A stretch of 64,000 bases of DNA from Frondihabitans sp. PAMC 28766. Lineage in GTDB: Bacteria; Actinomycetota; Actinomycetes; Actinomycetales; Microbacteriaceae. The translations under genes and the position numbers were made by a program. The stretch lies in the NCBI RefSeq assembly GCF_001577365.1, contig NZ_CP014513.1, positions 372,001 to 436,000 of the forward strand, given 5' to 3'. The notes under the pieces were generated by a model. That model had not been told where the DNA came from. It ran no database searches and saw nothing but the letters and a program-made list of their open reading frames with translations. The stretch's first letter is position 1. Each line of letters opens with the position of its first letter. Shown here piece by piece: positions 8,485-17,812 of this stretch.

Positions 8485-10199
8485 TCGCCGACCCGGGCGG
8501 GGGCCGCTGCGAGAGCAGCGAGCCGGTCGGCTCGGCGCTGCCGCTGGAGCACCGGATCGGGAACGGGCACCGCAGCCAGCAGACGCCGTGTGTAGTCGGT
8601 GACGGGGTGAACGAGGGTGCTGCCGGTCGGGCCCTCTTCTTCGACCTGGCCGGCTCGCATCACCACGACCCGTGAACAGAACTCCTGCACGACGGCGAGG
8701 TCGTGAGAGACGAACAGGCAGGCGAAGCCGAGCTCTTTCTGCAGCTCGCCGATCACCTCCAGCACGGCCTTCTGCACGCTGACGTCGAGCGCGCTGGTGG
8801 GCTCGTCCGCGACGAGCAGCCGAGGTCTCAGCACGAGGGCGCGGGCCAGGCTGACCCGCTGCCGCTGCCCGCCCGAGAGCTCGCGCGGAGCCCGGCCGGC
8901 GAGCGCCGCCGGCAGGCGCACCGCTTCGAGAGCCTCGGCCACGAGACGCTCGCGCTCGCGCCCGCCCAGCGAGCGCCGGTGCACGCGCAGCGGCTCGGCC
9001 ACGATCTCGCCGATGCTCATCCGCTGGTCGAGGGAGGCGACGGGATCCTGCAGCACCACGCCGATTCCGGCCTGGAGGCGGCGCCGGGCGGAGACGCCCA
9101 AGCGGCGGAAGTCTTTGCCCAAGAGCTCGACGCTGCCCGAGGTCGGTGCGATGAGCCCGAGCGCGACACGGGCGGCGGTCGACTTGCCCGAGCCCGACTC
9201 GCCGACGAGGCCGACGGTCTCGCCGGCATGCACGTCGACGCTGATGCCCCGGAGCGCGTGCACCGCTCGGGCGCCGCGGCCGAAGCGCACCGAGACGTCG
9301 TCGAGGGCGATCACGCGGTCGCCGTCGATCGCCGTCGCCGAGGCGGCCGCAGCCGTTGCCGCGGGCGTTGCCCCGGCAGCCGCTGCACGGTCCGTGCCAC
9401 CCGACACGGCTGTCCGGAGCCGCGGCACCGCCGACAGCAGCTCTTTCGTGTAATCGTGGGTCGGCGTCAGCAGCACCTCTTCGACCGACCCGGTCTCGAC
9501 GATCTCGCCGCGGAGCATCACGGCGACCCGATCGGCGAAGTCGGCCACGACGCCCATGTTGTGGGTGACGAGCAGCACGCCCGTGCCGGTGTCGACGGCG
9601 AGACGGCGCAGCAGCTCGAGGATCTCGGCCTGGACGGTCACGTCGAGGGCGGTCGTCGGTTCGTCGGCGATGAGCAGCCGCGGCTCGTTGGCGATCGCCA
9701 TGGCGATCACGACTCGCTGCCGCTGTCCGCCCGACAGCTGGAAGGGGAACGCGCGGGCTCGAGTCGCAGGGTCCGGGATCCCGACCCGGTCGAGCAGCGA
9801 CACCGAGCGCTCCCAGGCCTCGGTCTTCGAGACGGCGTGGTGGTTGCGGATCACCTCGCTGATCTGGTGCCCGATGCGGGCCAGCGGGTCGAGAGCCGTC
9901 GCGGGCTCCTGGAAGACCATCGACACGGTCGAACCGCGCAGGGCCCGGAGCACCGGCTCGGACGCCTGGACGATGTCGGTGCCGTCGACGACGATGCGGC
10001 CCGTGGCGGTGGCGTTGCCCGAGAGCAGCCCCATGGCAGCGAGCGCGACCGTGCTCTTGCCCGAGCCGGACTCGCCGACGAGCGCCAGGGTCTCGCCGGG
10101 CGCGATGGCCAGGCCGAGCCCGCGCACCGCGTCGACGTTGCCCGTCTCGGTCGTGAACGAGACGGTCAGCTCGTCCACCGTCAGAAGATCCGATGCCAT
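8481..10199 (-). CDS. fused dual-domain oligopeptide/dipeptide-type ABC transporter ATPase
   Basis: A 572-residue protein with two complete ABC domains, equivalent to DppD fused to DppF. Domain 1 has Walker A GESGSGKST (42-50), signature LSGGQRQRV and Walker B LLIADEPTTALD. Domain 2 (from ~295) repeats GESGSGKST, LSGGQRQRV and LLVADEPTSALD. Each ends with an oligopeptide-ABC C-terminal region (HPVTDYTRRLL type). It energises the two permeases next upstream. The substrate class is set by the family-5 binding protein: peptides, glycosides or similar. The Ala-rich interdomain linker around 275-295 is unremarkable. Confidence 0.94.
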   Translation of the reverse strand: MASDLLTVDELTVSFTTETGNVDAVRGLGLAIAPGETLALVGESGSGKSTVALAAMGLLSGNATATGRIVVDGTDIVQASEPVLRALRGSTVSMVFQEPATALDPLARIGHQISEVIRNHHAVSKTEAWERSVSLLDRVGIPDPATRARAFPFQLSGGQRQRVVIAMAIANEPRLLIADEPTTALDVTVQAEILELLRRLAVDTGTGVLLVTHNMGVVADFADRVAVMLRGEIVETGSVEEVLLTPTHDYTKELLSAVPRLRTAVSGGTDRAAAAGATPAATAAAASATAIDGDRVIALDDVSVRFGRGARAVHALRGISVDVHAGETVGLVGESGSGKSTAARVALGLIAPTSGSVELLGKDFRRLGVSARRRLQAGIGVVLQDPVASLDQRMSIGEIVAEPLRVHRRSLGGRERERLVAEALEAVRLPAALAGRAPRELSGGQRQRVSLARALVLRPRLLVADEPTSALDVSVQKAVLEVIGELQKELGFACLFVSHDLAVVQEFCSRVVVMRAGQVEEEGPTGSTLVHPVTDYTRRLLAAVPVPDPVLQRQRRADRLAALAAAPARVGE

Positions 10200-10200
10200 G

Positions 10201-11088
10201 TCAGCGCCCTCTCACGTCGAACACGTCACGAAGGCCGTCGCCGACCGCGTTGAACGCGCAGACGACCAGGATCACGGCGAGGCCCGGTGGCAGGATCAGC
10301 CACCACCGCCCCGAGTAGGCCGCGGTGAGCCCGGAGCTCAGCATGCCGCCCCAATCGGTCGACGGCGGCTGCACGCCGAGGCCGAGATAGCTGACGTAGG
10401 CGACGAGCAGGATCGCGTCGGCCACCTGGAAGGTCGCGGCGACCACGATCGTCGACACGCTGTTGGGAAGCACGTGGCGGGTGATGGCACGCGAGTGGCT
10501 GCCGCCGATGGCGCGCAGGGTGAGCACGTAGTCGCGGTTCTTGAGCGACAGCGTCTCGGCCCGGATGAGGCGCGAGGGCACGAGCCAGGAGACCAGGCCG
10601 AGGATGACGGTCAGTCCGGTCAGAGTCGGGGTGGAGATCGCCGAGATGACGAGCAGGATGAAGAGCGCGGGGATCGCGATGCCGGCGTCGACGACCCGCA
10701 TCATGACGGTGTCGACCCAGCCGCCGGCGTACCCGGCGACGGCGCCCCAGAGCGTCCCGATGACCGTTGCGAGAAGACCTGCCGCGAGCCCGACGGTCAG
10801 CGACACCTTGCCGCCGAACATCAGCCGGCCGAACTCGTCGTGGCCGACCGCATCGGTGCCGAGGAGGTGTGTGGCCGACGGCGCCAGGTTGGCCTGCGAC
10901 AGAGCCGTGTGGATCTGGTCGGTCGGGTGCACCAGCGGCCCGACGAAACAGAAGAGCACGAAGAGCACTACCACCACGAGGCCCACGACCGCGATCCGGT
11001 TGCGGGCGAATCGCCGGATGGCGAGACGGGTGCCGGTGGAGCCGGCGACGGACGCGGGCACGCCCGTCTGCTGGATGACGGCGCTCAT
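10201..11088 (-). CDS. ABC transporter permease, DppC-like
   Basis: A 295-residue inner-membrane permease with an N-terminal TM (VVGLVVVVLFVLFCFVGPL), then the LLGTDAVGHDEFGRLMFGG region typical of DppC/OppC, about five further TM segments, and the EAA coupling loop RAIGGSHSRAITRHVLPN. Its start overlaps the stop of the partner permease (ATGA at 11085-11088) and its stop lies one base before the ATPase start, so this is a tightly coupled operon. Confidence 0.93.
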   Translation of the reverse strand: MSAVIQQTGVPASVAGSTGTRLAIRRFARNRIAVVGLVVVVLFVLFCFVGPLVHPTDQIHTALSQANLAPSATHLLGTDAVGHDEFGRLMFGGKVSLTVGLAAGLLATVIGTLWGAVAGYAGGWVDTVMMRVVDAGIAIPALFILLVISAISTPTLTGLTVILGLVSWLVPSRLIRAETLSLKNRDYVLTLRAIGGSHSRAITRHVLPNSVSTIVVAATFQVADAILLVAYVSYLGLGVQPPSTDWGGMLSSGLTAAYSGRWWLILPPGLAVILVVCAFNAVGDGLRDVFDVRGR

Positions 11089-12044
11089 GAGCGACCTGCT
11101 TTCACACGGGGGTCGATGACGGTCTGGAGCACGTCGGCGATCAGGGTGCCGACGACGGTGGCGATCGAGATCACGAGCACGCAGCCGAGCAGCACGGGGA
11201 AGTCCGACGACTGGGCCGCGTTCCAGAACAGCAGGCCCATGCCGGGATAGTTGAAGAGCTGCTCGACGACCAGGGAGCCGCCGAAGAGCACCGGCACGTA
11301 GTAGCCGAGCATGGCGACCACGCTGGTCAGCGAGTTGCGGAAGACGTGGCGCGTCAGGATCCTGGTGCCGGAGGCCCCGCCCGCCCGAGCCGTGCGCACG
11401 TAGTCCTCACCGAGGTTCTCGAGGGTCGACGACCGCATGTAGCGGCTGAAGACGGCGATCATGGCGGCGGCGCCGGCCGCGACGGGCAGCACGAGCGCCT
11501 GCGGGTCGGCCAGCACGGAGCCCAGGGTCTCGCCGTTCGGCGCAGCGGACGGGAACAGTCTGATGACCTGGCTGAACACGATGATCAGGATGAGGCCGAG
11601 GAAGAAGACCGGCGCCGAGTAGGCCACGAAGCTGACCGTGGTGATGACGTAGTCGACTGGCTTGTTGCGGCGGGCCGCCTGCCACATGCCGAGCGGGAGG
11701 GCGATGACGAGCGCGACGACCGCCTGCAGGATCGTGAGCAGCAACGTCTTGGGCAGCCGCTCGACGATCAGCTGCGTGACCGACTCGTTGAACGTGTACG
11801 ACGTGCCGAGGTCGCCCCGCAGCAGCTGGCCGAGGTAGATGAAGTACTGCACGACGAGGGGCTTGTCGAGGCCCTGGTCGCGGTTGAACTGGGCCAGCTG
11901 CTGGGGCGTCGCCTGCGCCCCCAGGATGCCGCGGGCCGGGCCGCCGGGAAGCGAGTGGAGGAGGCCGAAGACCACCACCGTCACGATGAGGATCACCACG
12001 ACGGCTTGGAGCAGCCGTCGCAGAAGGTAGGAGGTGGTGGCCAT
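11085..12044 (-). CDS. ABC transporter permease, DppB-like
   Basis: A 319-residue inner-membrane permease with the N-terminal LLRRLLQAVVVILIVTVVVF segment, the LPGGPARG loop, six TM segments and the EAA loop RTARAGGASGTRILTRHVFRN. It pairs with the DppC-like protein and lies 14 nt downstream of the binding-protein gene, giving the order binding protein-B-C-DF. Confidence 0.93.
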   Translation of the reverse strand: MATTSYLLRRLLQAVVVILIVTVVVFGLLHSLPGGPARGILGAQATPQQLAQFNRDQGLDKPLVVQYFIYLGQLLRGDLGTSYTFNESVTQLIVERLPKTLLLTILQAVVALVIALPLGMWQAARRNKPVDYVITTVSFVAYSAPVFFLGLILIIVFSQVIRLFPSAAPNGETLGSVLADPQALVLPVAAGAAAMIAVFSRYMRSSTLENLGEDYVRTARAGGASGTRILTRHVFRNSLTSVVAMLGYYVPVLFGGSLVVEQLFNYPGMGLLFWNAAQSSDFPVLLGCVLVISIATVVGTLIADVLQTVIDPRVKAGRS

Positions 12045-12058
12045 CGGTTAGCGCGCCT

Positions 12059-13873
12059 CTACTTCCAGGCCCACTGGGCGGGGTGGAAATTGGCCAGCGA
12101 GTCCTGCGAGAACCCGGTCAGGCCGTTCTTGATCACCGACACCTGGTAGTCGGGGGCCGGCAGCCAGACGACCGGGAGGTCTTTGGCGACGGCGGCCGAG
12201 TAGCCCTGGATCGCGGTGTTGTCGCTCGACGTGGTGCTGGTCTCGATCAGCTTGTCGACGGCGCTGTTGCTGTAGTTGCCGAAGTTCGCGCCGCCACCGG
12301 TCTGGAAGAGCGAGTCGCCGGTCGGGAAGGCGTTGAAATACCAGGATCCGGCGGTGCCGAAGAACGACAGCTGCCACTTGCAGATGGCCTGGCTCGACGT
12401 GCACTGCGGGGTCTGCGAGAGCACCGAGTTGACCGGGGCGGTCTTGATCGTGAAGTCGATGCCGGTCTTCGACAGCGACGACTGGATGGCGCTCATCATA
12501 TTGTCGGTCACGGTCGAGCCGGACTGCGACAGCACGCCCATCTCGAACTTCGTACCGCTCGCGACGCCGTCACCGCACTCGCTCGACGAGGAGCCGGGCG
12601 AGGTGCAGACCATCGTTCCGCCCTTCTCGGTCCAGCCGTGAGCGGTGAGAAGCGCCTTGGCCTTCGAGATCGAGTAGGGGTACGGGTTGCTCTTCTGCAC
12701 GCTCGACAGATAGTCGGACTTCTGCGCCTGGGGGATCGGGCCGAACGTCGGCACGGCGGTCCCGTTGAAGACGACCTTGGCGAGGCTGGTCTGGTCGATC
12801 GACATCTGGACGGCCTGGCGCGCGTAGAGCTGCTTGAAGACGGCACCCATGGTCGGGTTGTTGAAGTTGTAGGGCATGTAGGTGATGGCCCAGCCGCTCC
12901 ACGGCTTCACCGAATAGCCCTGGCTCGTGAACGACGACTTCTGGTCGAGGTCGGTCGCGTTGATGTAGCCGTAGTCGACCGATCCCGACCGGACGGCGTT
13001 CTCTTCGGCGTCCGTCGAGGTAAACGGCAGCAGGTTCACGGTCGTGATGGACGGCTTCTCGCCGCCGTCGTACTTCTTGTTGGCGGTCAAGACGACCTTG
13101 CCCGAGGTCGCGAACGACGTCAGCGAGTACGGGCCGGAGATGGTCTTCCAGAGCGGGTTCGACGCGTAGCCCGAGATGTCCTTGGCCTGGGTGTTGAGGT
13201 AGTTCCAGACCTTGACGGCGCCCGCGGTCGTCTCGTCGTCGTTGCCGACCGAGCCGGACGCGCTGGTCTTGTCCCAGACGTGCTGCGGCAGCGGCGTGAT
13301 GTAGCTCAGCTGGTTGGCGAGCATCCAGTCGGTGTTGTACGCCTTGTCGAAGTCGATGGTGAAGTGCGTGGAGTCGACGACCTTGAGCGACGTCCAGTCG
13401 TCGGGCGCCTGGCCCTTGTTGTAGTTCGCCCACTCGGCCTTGTTCGCCTTGATGAGGTTGAACCAGAACTCGACGTCGCGGGAGGTGATGGCCTTGCCGT
13501 CGCTCCACTTGCGGTCGCCGAGGGTGATCGTGACGCTCTTGTGGTCGGTGGCGAAGTCGGCGGCGGTGGCGATCGAGCCCTTCTTGTCCCAGGAGATCGA
13601 GCCGGCCGAGCCGTTGTAGGCGATCAGCGGCTCCCAGAGCGTCGACGAGATCGAGCCGTTGTTCGTGTTGAGCTTGCCTGCGGCACCGATGGGCAGGATC
13701 CAGTTCGGGGTGAAGTTGGCGGGGAGCGCGTAGTCGATCGTGTCTTTCGACGACGACGAGTTGTTGCTGCTCCCTCCGGAGGAGCAGCCGGCCAGCAGCG
13801 CCACGGCAGCGACTGCTGCGGTGGCGGCGAAGGCCCAGCGGTGGCGAGAGGACGCCAGGCTTGCAGGGGACAT
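12059..13873 (-). CDS. family-5 extracellular solute-binding lipoprotein
   Basis: A 604-residue secreted lipoprotein (lipobox LLAGC, mature Cys ~30) of the SBP_bac_5 / peptide-nickel binding family. Family features include DRKWSDGKAITSRDVEFWFN, FKQLYARQAVQMSID and the late FGNYSNSAVDKLI. AAGGAGAATC immediately precedes the ATG at 13873. It is the first gene of the transporter operon, divergent from the ROK repressor at 14068. A ligand cannot be read from sequence; the adjacent ROK kinase and M81 peptidase suggest a sugar- or D-amino-acid-containing peptide. Confidence 0.94.
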   Translation of the reverse strand: MSPASLASSRHRWAFAATAAVAAVALLAGCSSGGSSNNSSSSKDTIDYALPANFTPNWILPIGAAGKLNTNNGSISSTLWEPLIAYNGSAGSISWDKKGSIATAADFATDHKSVTITLGDRKWSDGKAITSRDVEFWFNLIKANKAEWANYNKGQAPDDWTSLKVVDSTHFTIDFDKAYNTDWMLANQLSYITPLPQHVWDKTSASGSVGNDDETTAGAVKVWNYLNTQAKDISGYASNPLWKTISGPYSLTSFATSGKVVLTANKKYDGGEKPSITTVNLLPFTSTDAEENAVRSGSVDYGYINATDLDQKSSFTSQGYSVKPWSGWAITYMPYNFNNPTMGAVFKQLYARQAVQMSIDQTSLAKVVFNGTAVPTFGPIPQAQKSDYLSSVQKSNPYPYSISKAKALLTAHGWTEKGGTMVCTSPGSSSSECGDGVASGTKFEMGVLSQSGSTVTDNMMSAIQSSLSKTGIDFTIKTAPVNSVLSQTPQCTSSQAICKWQLSFFGTAGSWYFNAFPTGDSLFQTGGGANFGNYSNSAVDKLIETSTTSSDNTAIQGYSAAVAKDLPVVWLPAPDYQVSVIKNGLTGFSQDSLANFHPAQWAWK

Positions 13874-13908
13874 GATTCTCCTTGGTCGGAACGAAGGACT
13901 GCGAGGTG

Positions 13909-13923
13909 CGCTGTCGGACAGCG
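13909..13923. promoter_or_regulatory. perfect palindrome upstream of the transporter operon (candidate operator)
   Basis: CGCTGTC-G-GACAGCG, 7-1-7 with no mismatch, 36 nt before the binding-protein ATG in the divergent region shared with the ROK regulator. It may be the ROK operator or a 5'-UTR hairpin. A weaker 7-bp repeat (AGTTTCT / AGAAAGT, 13982-14005) lies nearer the ROK gene. Confidence 0.4.
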
Positions 13924-14067
13924 GGTTGGACTCAGTAAAGGGCCTTCGGCGACCAAATGAAATTACCGGGTGTAAAAACTAAGTTTCTGCTGTTCTGGAG
14001 AAAGTTCCGAGCCTGAAATTCGGCCTATCCTGGGGCTCATCACCCCACTCTGGAAGTAAGTTAATCC

Positions 14068-15276
14068 ATGACTGAAATAAGTCCCGCAGGGTCGTCGCTC
14101 GCCGCGAAAGTCCTCGAGCTGATCGCCGGGGGCCAGGCGACCTCCCGTGCCGAGCTCTCCGATCGGCTGGGCGCCGCGGCGTCGACGGTCTCTCTGACCG
14201 TGCAGCAGCTGCTCGCGCAGGGCCTCGTCGCCGAGGAGGGCACGCAGGCCTCGACCGGTGGGCGGCCTCGCAAGGTGCTCCGGCTCGGCGGTGCCGACGG
14301 CTTCGCCATCGCCGCCGACCTCGGCGGCTCGCACGCCCGCGTCGGCGTCGTGCACTCCGGCGGCACCCTCACCGACGTCGCGACCGTCCCGTTCTCGATG
14401 GCCGACGGGCCGGAGCGCGGCCTCGCGAGCCTCAGCGAAACCCTGACCGAACTCGCCGAACGCCACGGCGACGGGACCCTCCGCGGGGTCGGCGTCTCGC
14501 TGCCCGGCCCCGTCGACGTCTCGGCGGGGGCCGTCCTCCTGCCGTCCCGCATGCCCGGCTGGACGGCCTTCCCCGTGCGCTCGTGGCTCGAAGAGCGCTT
14601 CGGTGTGAGCGCGGCCGTCGACAACGACGCCAACCTGATGGCTCTCGGCGAGCACTCCGTCCGGCCGCCGGGGGCACAACAGTCGATCACGGTCAAGGCC
14701 GGCACGGCCATCGGCGTCGGCATCATCGCCTCGGGGCAGCTCTACCGCGGGGCGACCGGCGCCGCCGGCGACATCACCCACGTCCGCCTGCCGGCCGCCG
14801 GCGACACCCCGTGCTCGTGCGGAAACACCGGCTGCCTCGAGACGGTGGCCTCGGGCGCCGCACTGGTGCGGGGGCTGCGGGAGGCCGGCGTCGCCGTCGA
14901 GACCACCGCCGACGTGGTGCGACTGGCCGGGCTCGCTGATCCTGCCGCCACTCGAGCCGTTCGCCGAGCGGGCCACCTGCTCGGCGAAGTGCTGTGCGCC
15001 AACGTGAACTTCTTCAACCCCGACGCCGTCTACCTGGGCGGCATCCTGTCGACCGTCGAGCCGTTCGTCGCAGCGGTGCGCAGCCAGCTCTACGAGGGCT
15101 GCCACCCGCTCGCCACCGAGCACCTCGTGATCGAGCGCGCCCGCACCGGCGCCGACGCCGGCCTGCTCGGGGCAGGCCTGTTCGCGCTGCAGCGTGCCTT
15201 CACCGGTGCTCTCGACGCCATCTCCCAGACCCCGTCCGCTCCCCCACGAATGCCGAGGCAGCATGCCCACCGTTGA
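14068..15276 (+). CDS. ROK family transcriptional regulator (NagC/XylR type)
   Basis: A 402-residue regulator. Residues ~10-60 are a winged helix (VLELIAGGQATSRAELSDRL...STVSLTVQQLLAQGLV). Residues ~70-380 are a ROK domain with DLGGSHARVGVV and the canonical zinc site CSCGNTGCLE. It probably represses the divergent transporter operon and is relieved by a sugar ligand. Its last 14 nt overlap the M81 peptidase start, so regulator, peptidase and cutC form one operon. The C-terminus is slightly Pro/Arg-rich. Confidence 0.93.
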   Translation: MTEISPAGSSLAAKVLELIAGGQATSRAELSDRLGAAASTVSLTVQQLLAQGLVAEEGTQASTGGRPRKVLRLGGADGFAIAADLGGSHARVGVVHSGGTLTDVATVPFSMADGPERGLASLSETLTELAERHGDGTLRGVGVSLPGPVDVSAGAVLLPSRMPGWTAFPVRSWLEERFGVSAAVDNDANLMALGEHSVRPPGAQQSITVKAGTAIGVGIIASGQLYRGATGAAGDITHVRLPAAGDTPCSCGNTGCLETVASGAALVRGLREAGVAVETTADVVRLAGLADPAATRAVRRAGHLLGEVLCANVNFFNPDAVYLGGILSTVEPFVAAVRSQLYEGCHPLATEHLVIERARTGADAGLLGAGLFALQRAFTGALDAISQTPSAPPRMPRQHAHR

Positions 15277-16786
15277 GCCCACCACCCACCGCCCAGTCAT
15301 CGCGATCGCCGGTCTCGGCACAGAGTCGTCGACGTTCTCTCCGGGCACCACGTCGGCGCCCGCCTTCCACCCGCTGCGCGGGGACGACGTGCTGTCGCGT
15401 TACGCCTTCCTCGCCGAGGGCTCGCCGCTTCGCAAGGCTGCCGACTGGCGGGGTGCCCTCGTCGGCAAGGCGCTTCCCGGCGGCGCCGTCACCCCCGAGG
15501 CGTTCGCCGCCCTGTCGGACGAGCTGATCGAGCGGCTCGACGCCATGCCGCCGCTCGACGGTCTCTACTTCGACATCCACGGGGCGATGAGCGTCGTGGG
15601 GCAGGACGACGCCGAGGGCGATCTGCTCGCGCGGGTGCGCGCCGTCGTCGGCCCGGACGTGATCGTGTCGACCTCCATGGATCTGCACGGCAACGTGTCG
15701 CGACGTCTCGCGCACCAGAGCGATCTCATCGCCTGCTACCGCATGGCGCCGCACGAGGACGCGGAGGAGACCCGCGAACGCGCCGTCCGCAACCTGGTGG
15801 AGCATCTCGCCTCCGGGGCACCGCGACCGCTCAAGGCGTGGGTGCCGATCCCCGTGCTGCTGCCCGGCGAGAAGACCTCGACGCGGATCGAGCCGGCGAA
15901 GTCCGTCTACGCGACCGTGCCCCTCGTCGAGGCTTCGGACGGCGTCGTGGACGCCGCCATCTGGGTCGGCTACGCGTGGGCCGACGAGCCGCGCAACCGG
16001 GCCGTCGCCGTCGTCACCGGCTCGGATGCCGGCACCGTCGGCGCTGGCGCGACCCGACTCGCGCAGGGATTCTGGGACGCCCGCGACGACTTCGCGTTCG
16101 TCGCGCCGACCGCGTCGCTCGACGAGGCCCTCGACACCGCGCTCGCCTCGACGGCACGCCCGTTCTTCATCAGCGACTCGGGCGACAACCCGACGGCTGG
16201 CGGGTCGGGCGACATGAGCTGGGGCCTCACTCGACTGCTGGCGCGGCCCGAGCTCCGGGCCGACGACTCCCCCACGGTCATCTACGCCTCCGTGCCGGGG
16301 CCCGGCGCGATCGAGACCGCCGTGTCGGCCGGCGTCGGGGCGACCGTCACCGTCACCGCCGGCGCCGAGATCGACTTCGCCCACGCCGGCCCCGTCACAC
16401 TCACCGGTTTCGTGCACAGCATCCGCGAGGGCGACCGTGACGCCGAGACGGAGGTGGTGATCCGGGTCGGAGGCGTCCACGCGATCCTGACGCGCCTGCG
16501 CAAGCCGTACCACCACGAGCACGACTTCACCGACCTCGACCTCGACCCGCGCTCGGCCGCCATCGTGATCGTGAAGATCGGCTATCTCGAGCCCGAGCTC
16601 TTCGACATGTCGAGCGACTGGATCCTGGCCCTCACCCCCGGCGGTGTCGACCAGGACCTCAAGCGGCTCGGCCATCACCGAATCCACCGGCCCATGTTCC
16701 CGTTCGACCGAGACATGGGCGAGCCCGACCTGTCTCCGCGATGGATCCCCGCGTCGAACGAACCGCTCACCGGGGTCGACGAGTGA
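15263..16786 (+). CDS. M81 family metallopeptidase (MlrC-like)
   Basis: A 507-residue protein of the M81/MlrC family (DUF1485 N-terminal half plus MlrC C-terminal half). The sequence shows AGLGTESSTFSPG near the N-terminus, YFDIHGAMSV, the MDLHGNVS region with metal-ligand candidates, and ISDSGDNPTAGGSGDMS near 300. MlrC degrades linearised microcystin, a peptide rich in D- and unusual residues, so a non-standard peptide or amide bond is a reasonable substrate. The ATG at 15263 has GAGGCA upstream and overlaps the ROK gene by 14 nt; the stop overlaps the cutC GTG (GTGA). Confidence 0.9.
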   Translation: MPTVEPTTHRPVIAIAGLGTESSTFSPGTTSAPAFHPLRGDDVLSRYAFLAEGSPLRKAADWRGALVGKALPGGAVTPEAFAALSDELIERLDAMPPLDGLYFDIHGAMSVVGQDDAEGDLLARVRAVVGPDVIVSTSMDLHGNVSRRLAHQSDLIACYRMAPHEDAEETRERAVRNLVEHLASGAPRPLKAWVPIPVLLPGEKTSTRIEPAKSVYATVPLVEASDGVVDAAIWVGYAWADEPRNRAVAVVTGSDAGTVGAGATRLAQGFWDARDDFAFVAPTASLDEALDTALASTARPFFISDSGDNPTAGGSGDMSWGLTRLLARPELRADDSPTVIYASVPGPGAIETAVSAGVGATVTVTAGAEIDFAHAGPVTLTGFVHSIREGDRDAETEVVIRVGGVHAILTRLRKPYHHEHDFTDLDLDPRSAAIVIVKIGYLEPELFDMSSDWILALTPGGVDQDLKRLGHHRIHRPMFPFDRDMGEPDLSPRWIPASNEPLTGVDE

Positions 16787-17565
16787 GCGAGCCGCGGCGG
16801 CTGTCCCTCGAGATCGCCGTCTCGTCGCCGTCCGGGGCGCGGGCGGCACTCGACGGAGGCGCCGACCGGGTCGAGCTGTGCGTCGGGCTCGAGCTCGGCG
16901 GCCTGACGCCGTCGCAGGGCCTGATCGAGACGACCGTCGCGGTCGGTCTGCCCGTGCACGTGCTGATCCGACCTCGGCCCGGCGACTTCGTCTTCGCGGC
17001 CGACGAGGTCGACCTGATGGAGCGCGAGACGCGGGCGGCGGTCGCCTCAGGGGCCTCCGGCGTGGTGATCGGAGCGCTTCTTAGTGACGGCTCGCTCGAC
17101 GAGGTGGCTCTCGGGCGGCTCGTCGAGGCGGCCCGGGGGCCGGGTGCCGGGGGCGCCGGCATCGAGCTCACGCTGCACCGCGCGATCGACCAGTCGCAGG
17201 ATCCCGTCGCGGCAGCGGTCCGCCTCGCCGGCCTCGGCCTGACGCGAGTGCTGACTTCGGGTGGCGCCTCGCGCGCCGCCTCCGGCATACCCACGCTCGA
17301 GGCCATGGCCCGGGCGGCCGGCAGCGTGCAGGTGATGGCCGGCGGCGGAGTCGACGTCGCGGACATCGGCGCTCTGGTGGCGACCGGCGTCGACGCCGTC
17401 CACCTCTCGGCGAAGAAGCCGGCCCGACGAGCAGGTGGCAGTTGGGTGTCGCTCGGCACCCGGTCGACGTCGGCGGACAGCGACTCCCATTTCGTCACCG
17501 ACGGCGCGATCGTGGCGGCCGCGCGTCGCGCCCTCGACGCCCCATCGCATCCTGCCGCGGGGTGA
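16783..17565 (+). CDS. cutC: CutC family TIM-barrel protein
   Basis: A 260-residue CutC family protein. Diagnostic segments are GADRVELCVGLELGGLTPS, HVLIRPRPGDFVF, GVVIGALL, ELTLHRAIDQ and RVLTSGGASRAASGI. The historical copper-homeostasis role is poorly supported for most homologues; the fold suggests a hydrolase or lyase. The GTG at 16783 overlaps the M81 stop as GTGA. Placement with a ROK repressor, M81 peptidase and Dpp-type transporter argues for a catabolic rather than metal role here (inference). The stop codon lies within a degenerate 20-bp tandem duplication. Confidence 0.88.
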   Translation: MSEPRRLSLEIAVSSPSGARAALDGGADRVELCVGLELGGLTPSQGLIETTVAVGLPVHVLIRPRPGDFVFAADEVDLMERETRAAVASGASGVVIGALLSDGSLDEVALGRLVEAARGPGAGGAGIELTLHRAIDQSQDPVAAAVRLAGLGLTRVLTSGGASRAASGIPTLEAMARAAGSVQVMAGGGVDVADIGALVATGVDAVHLSAKKPARRAGGSWVSLGTRSTSADSDSHFVTDGAIVAAARRALDAPSHPAAG

Positions 17566-17593
17566 GCCCCGCAGCCGTGGGGTGAGGCCCCGA
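17554..17593. repeat. degenerate 20-bp tandem duplication over the cutC stop codon
   Basis: GCCGCGGGGTGAGCCCCGCA (17554-17573) is followed directly by GCCGTGGGGTGAGGCCCCGA. Both contain TGA, the first being the cutC stop, and both can fold into a short GGGG/CCCC hairpin. Confidence 0.7.
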
Positions 17594-17812
17594 ACCCGCC
17601 CTCGGCGACTCCCGGTCAGCACGCGGTGATGAGTCGTGACGTCTGCGCGATCACCAGTGAACGGTGCTGGGCTGAGTTGTGCCGGCAGGTGCCGAACGCT
17701 GCCCTTCGCGTAGATACGTGAGGCGGATTGACCGCCACCTCATCGGCTCCGTGCTCGCCCCGGGCGTCGCCTACCGACTCACCCTCCGACTTCTCTGCCG
17801 TGCTCGGCTCGC

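Noticed and set aside
17566-17812. Possible small gene between cutC and the DIP1984 gene
   Set aside because: No frame shows a ribosome site or the expected third-position GC pattern.
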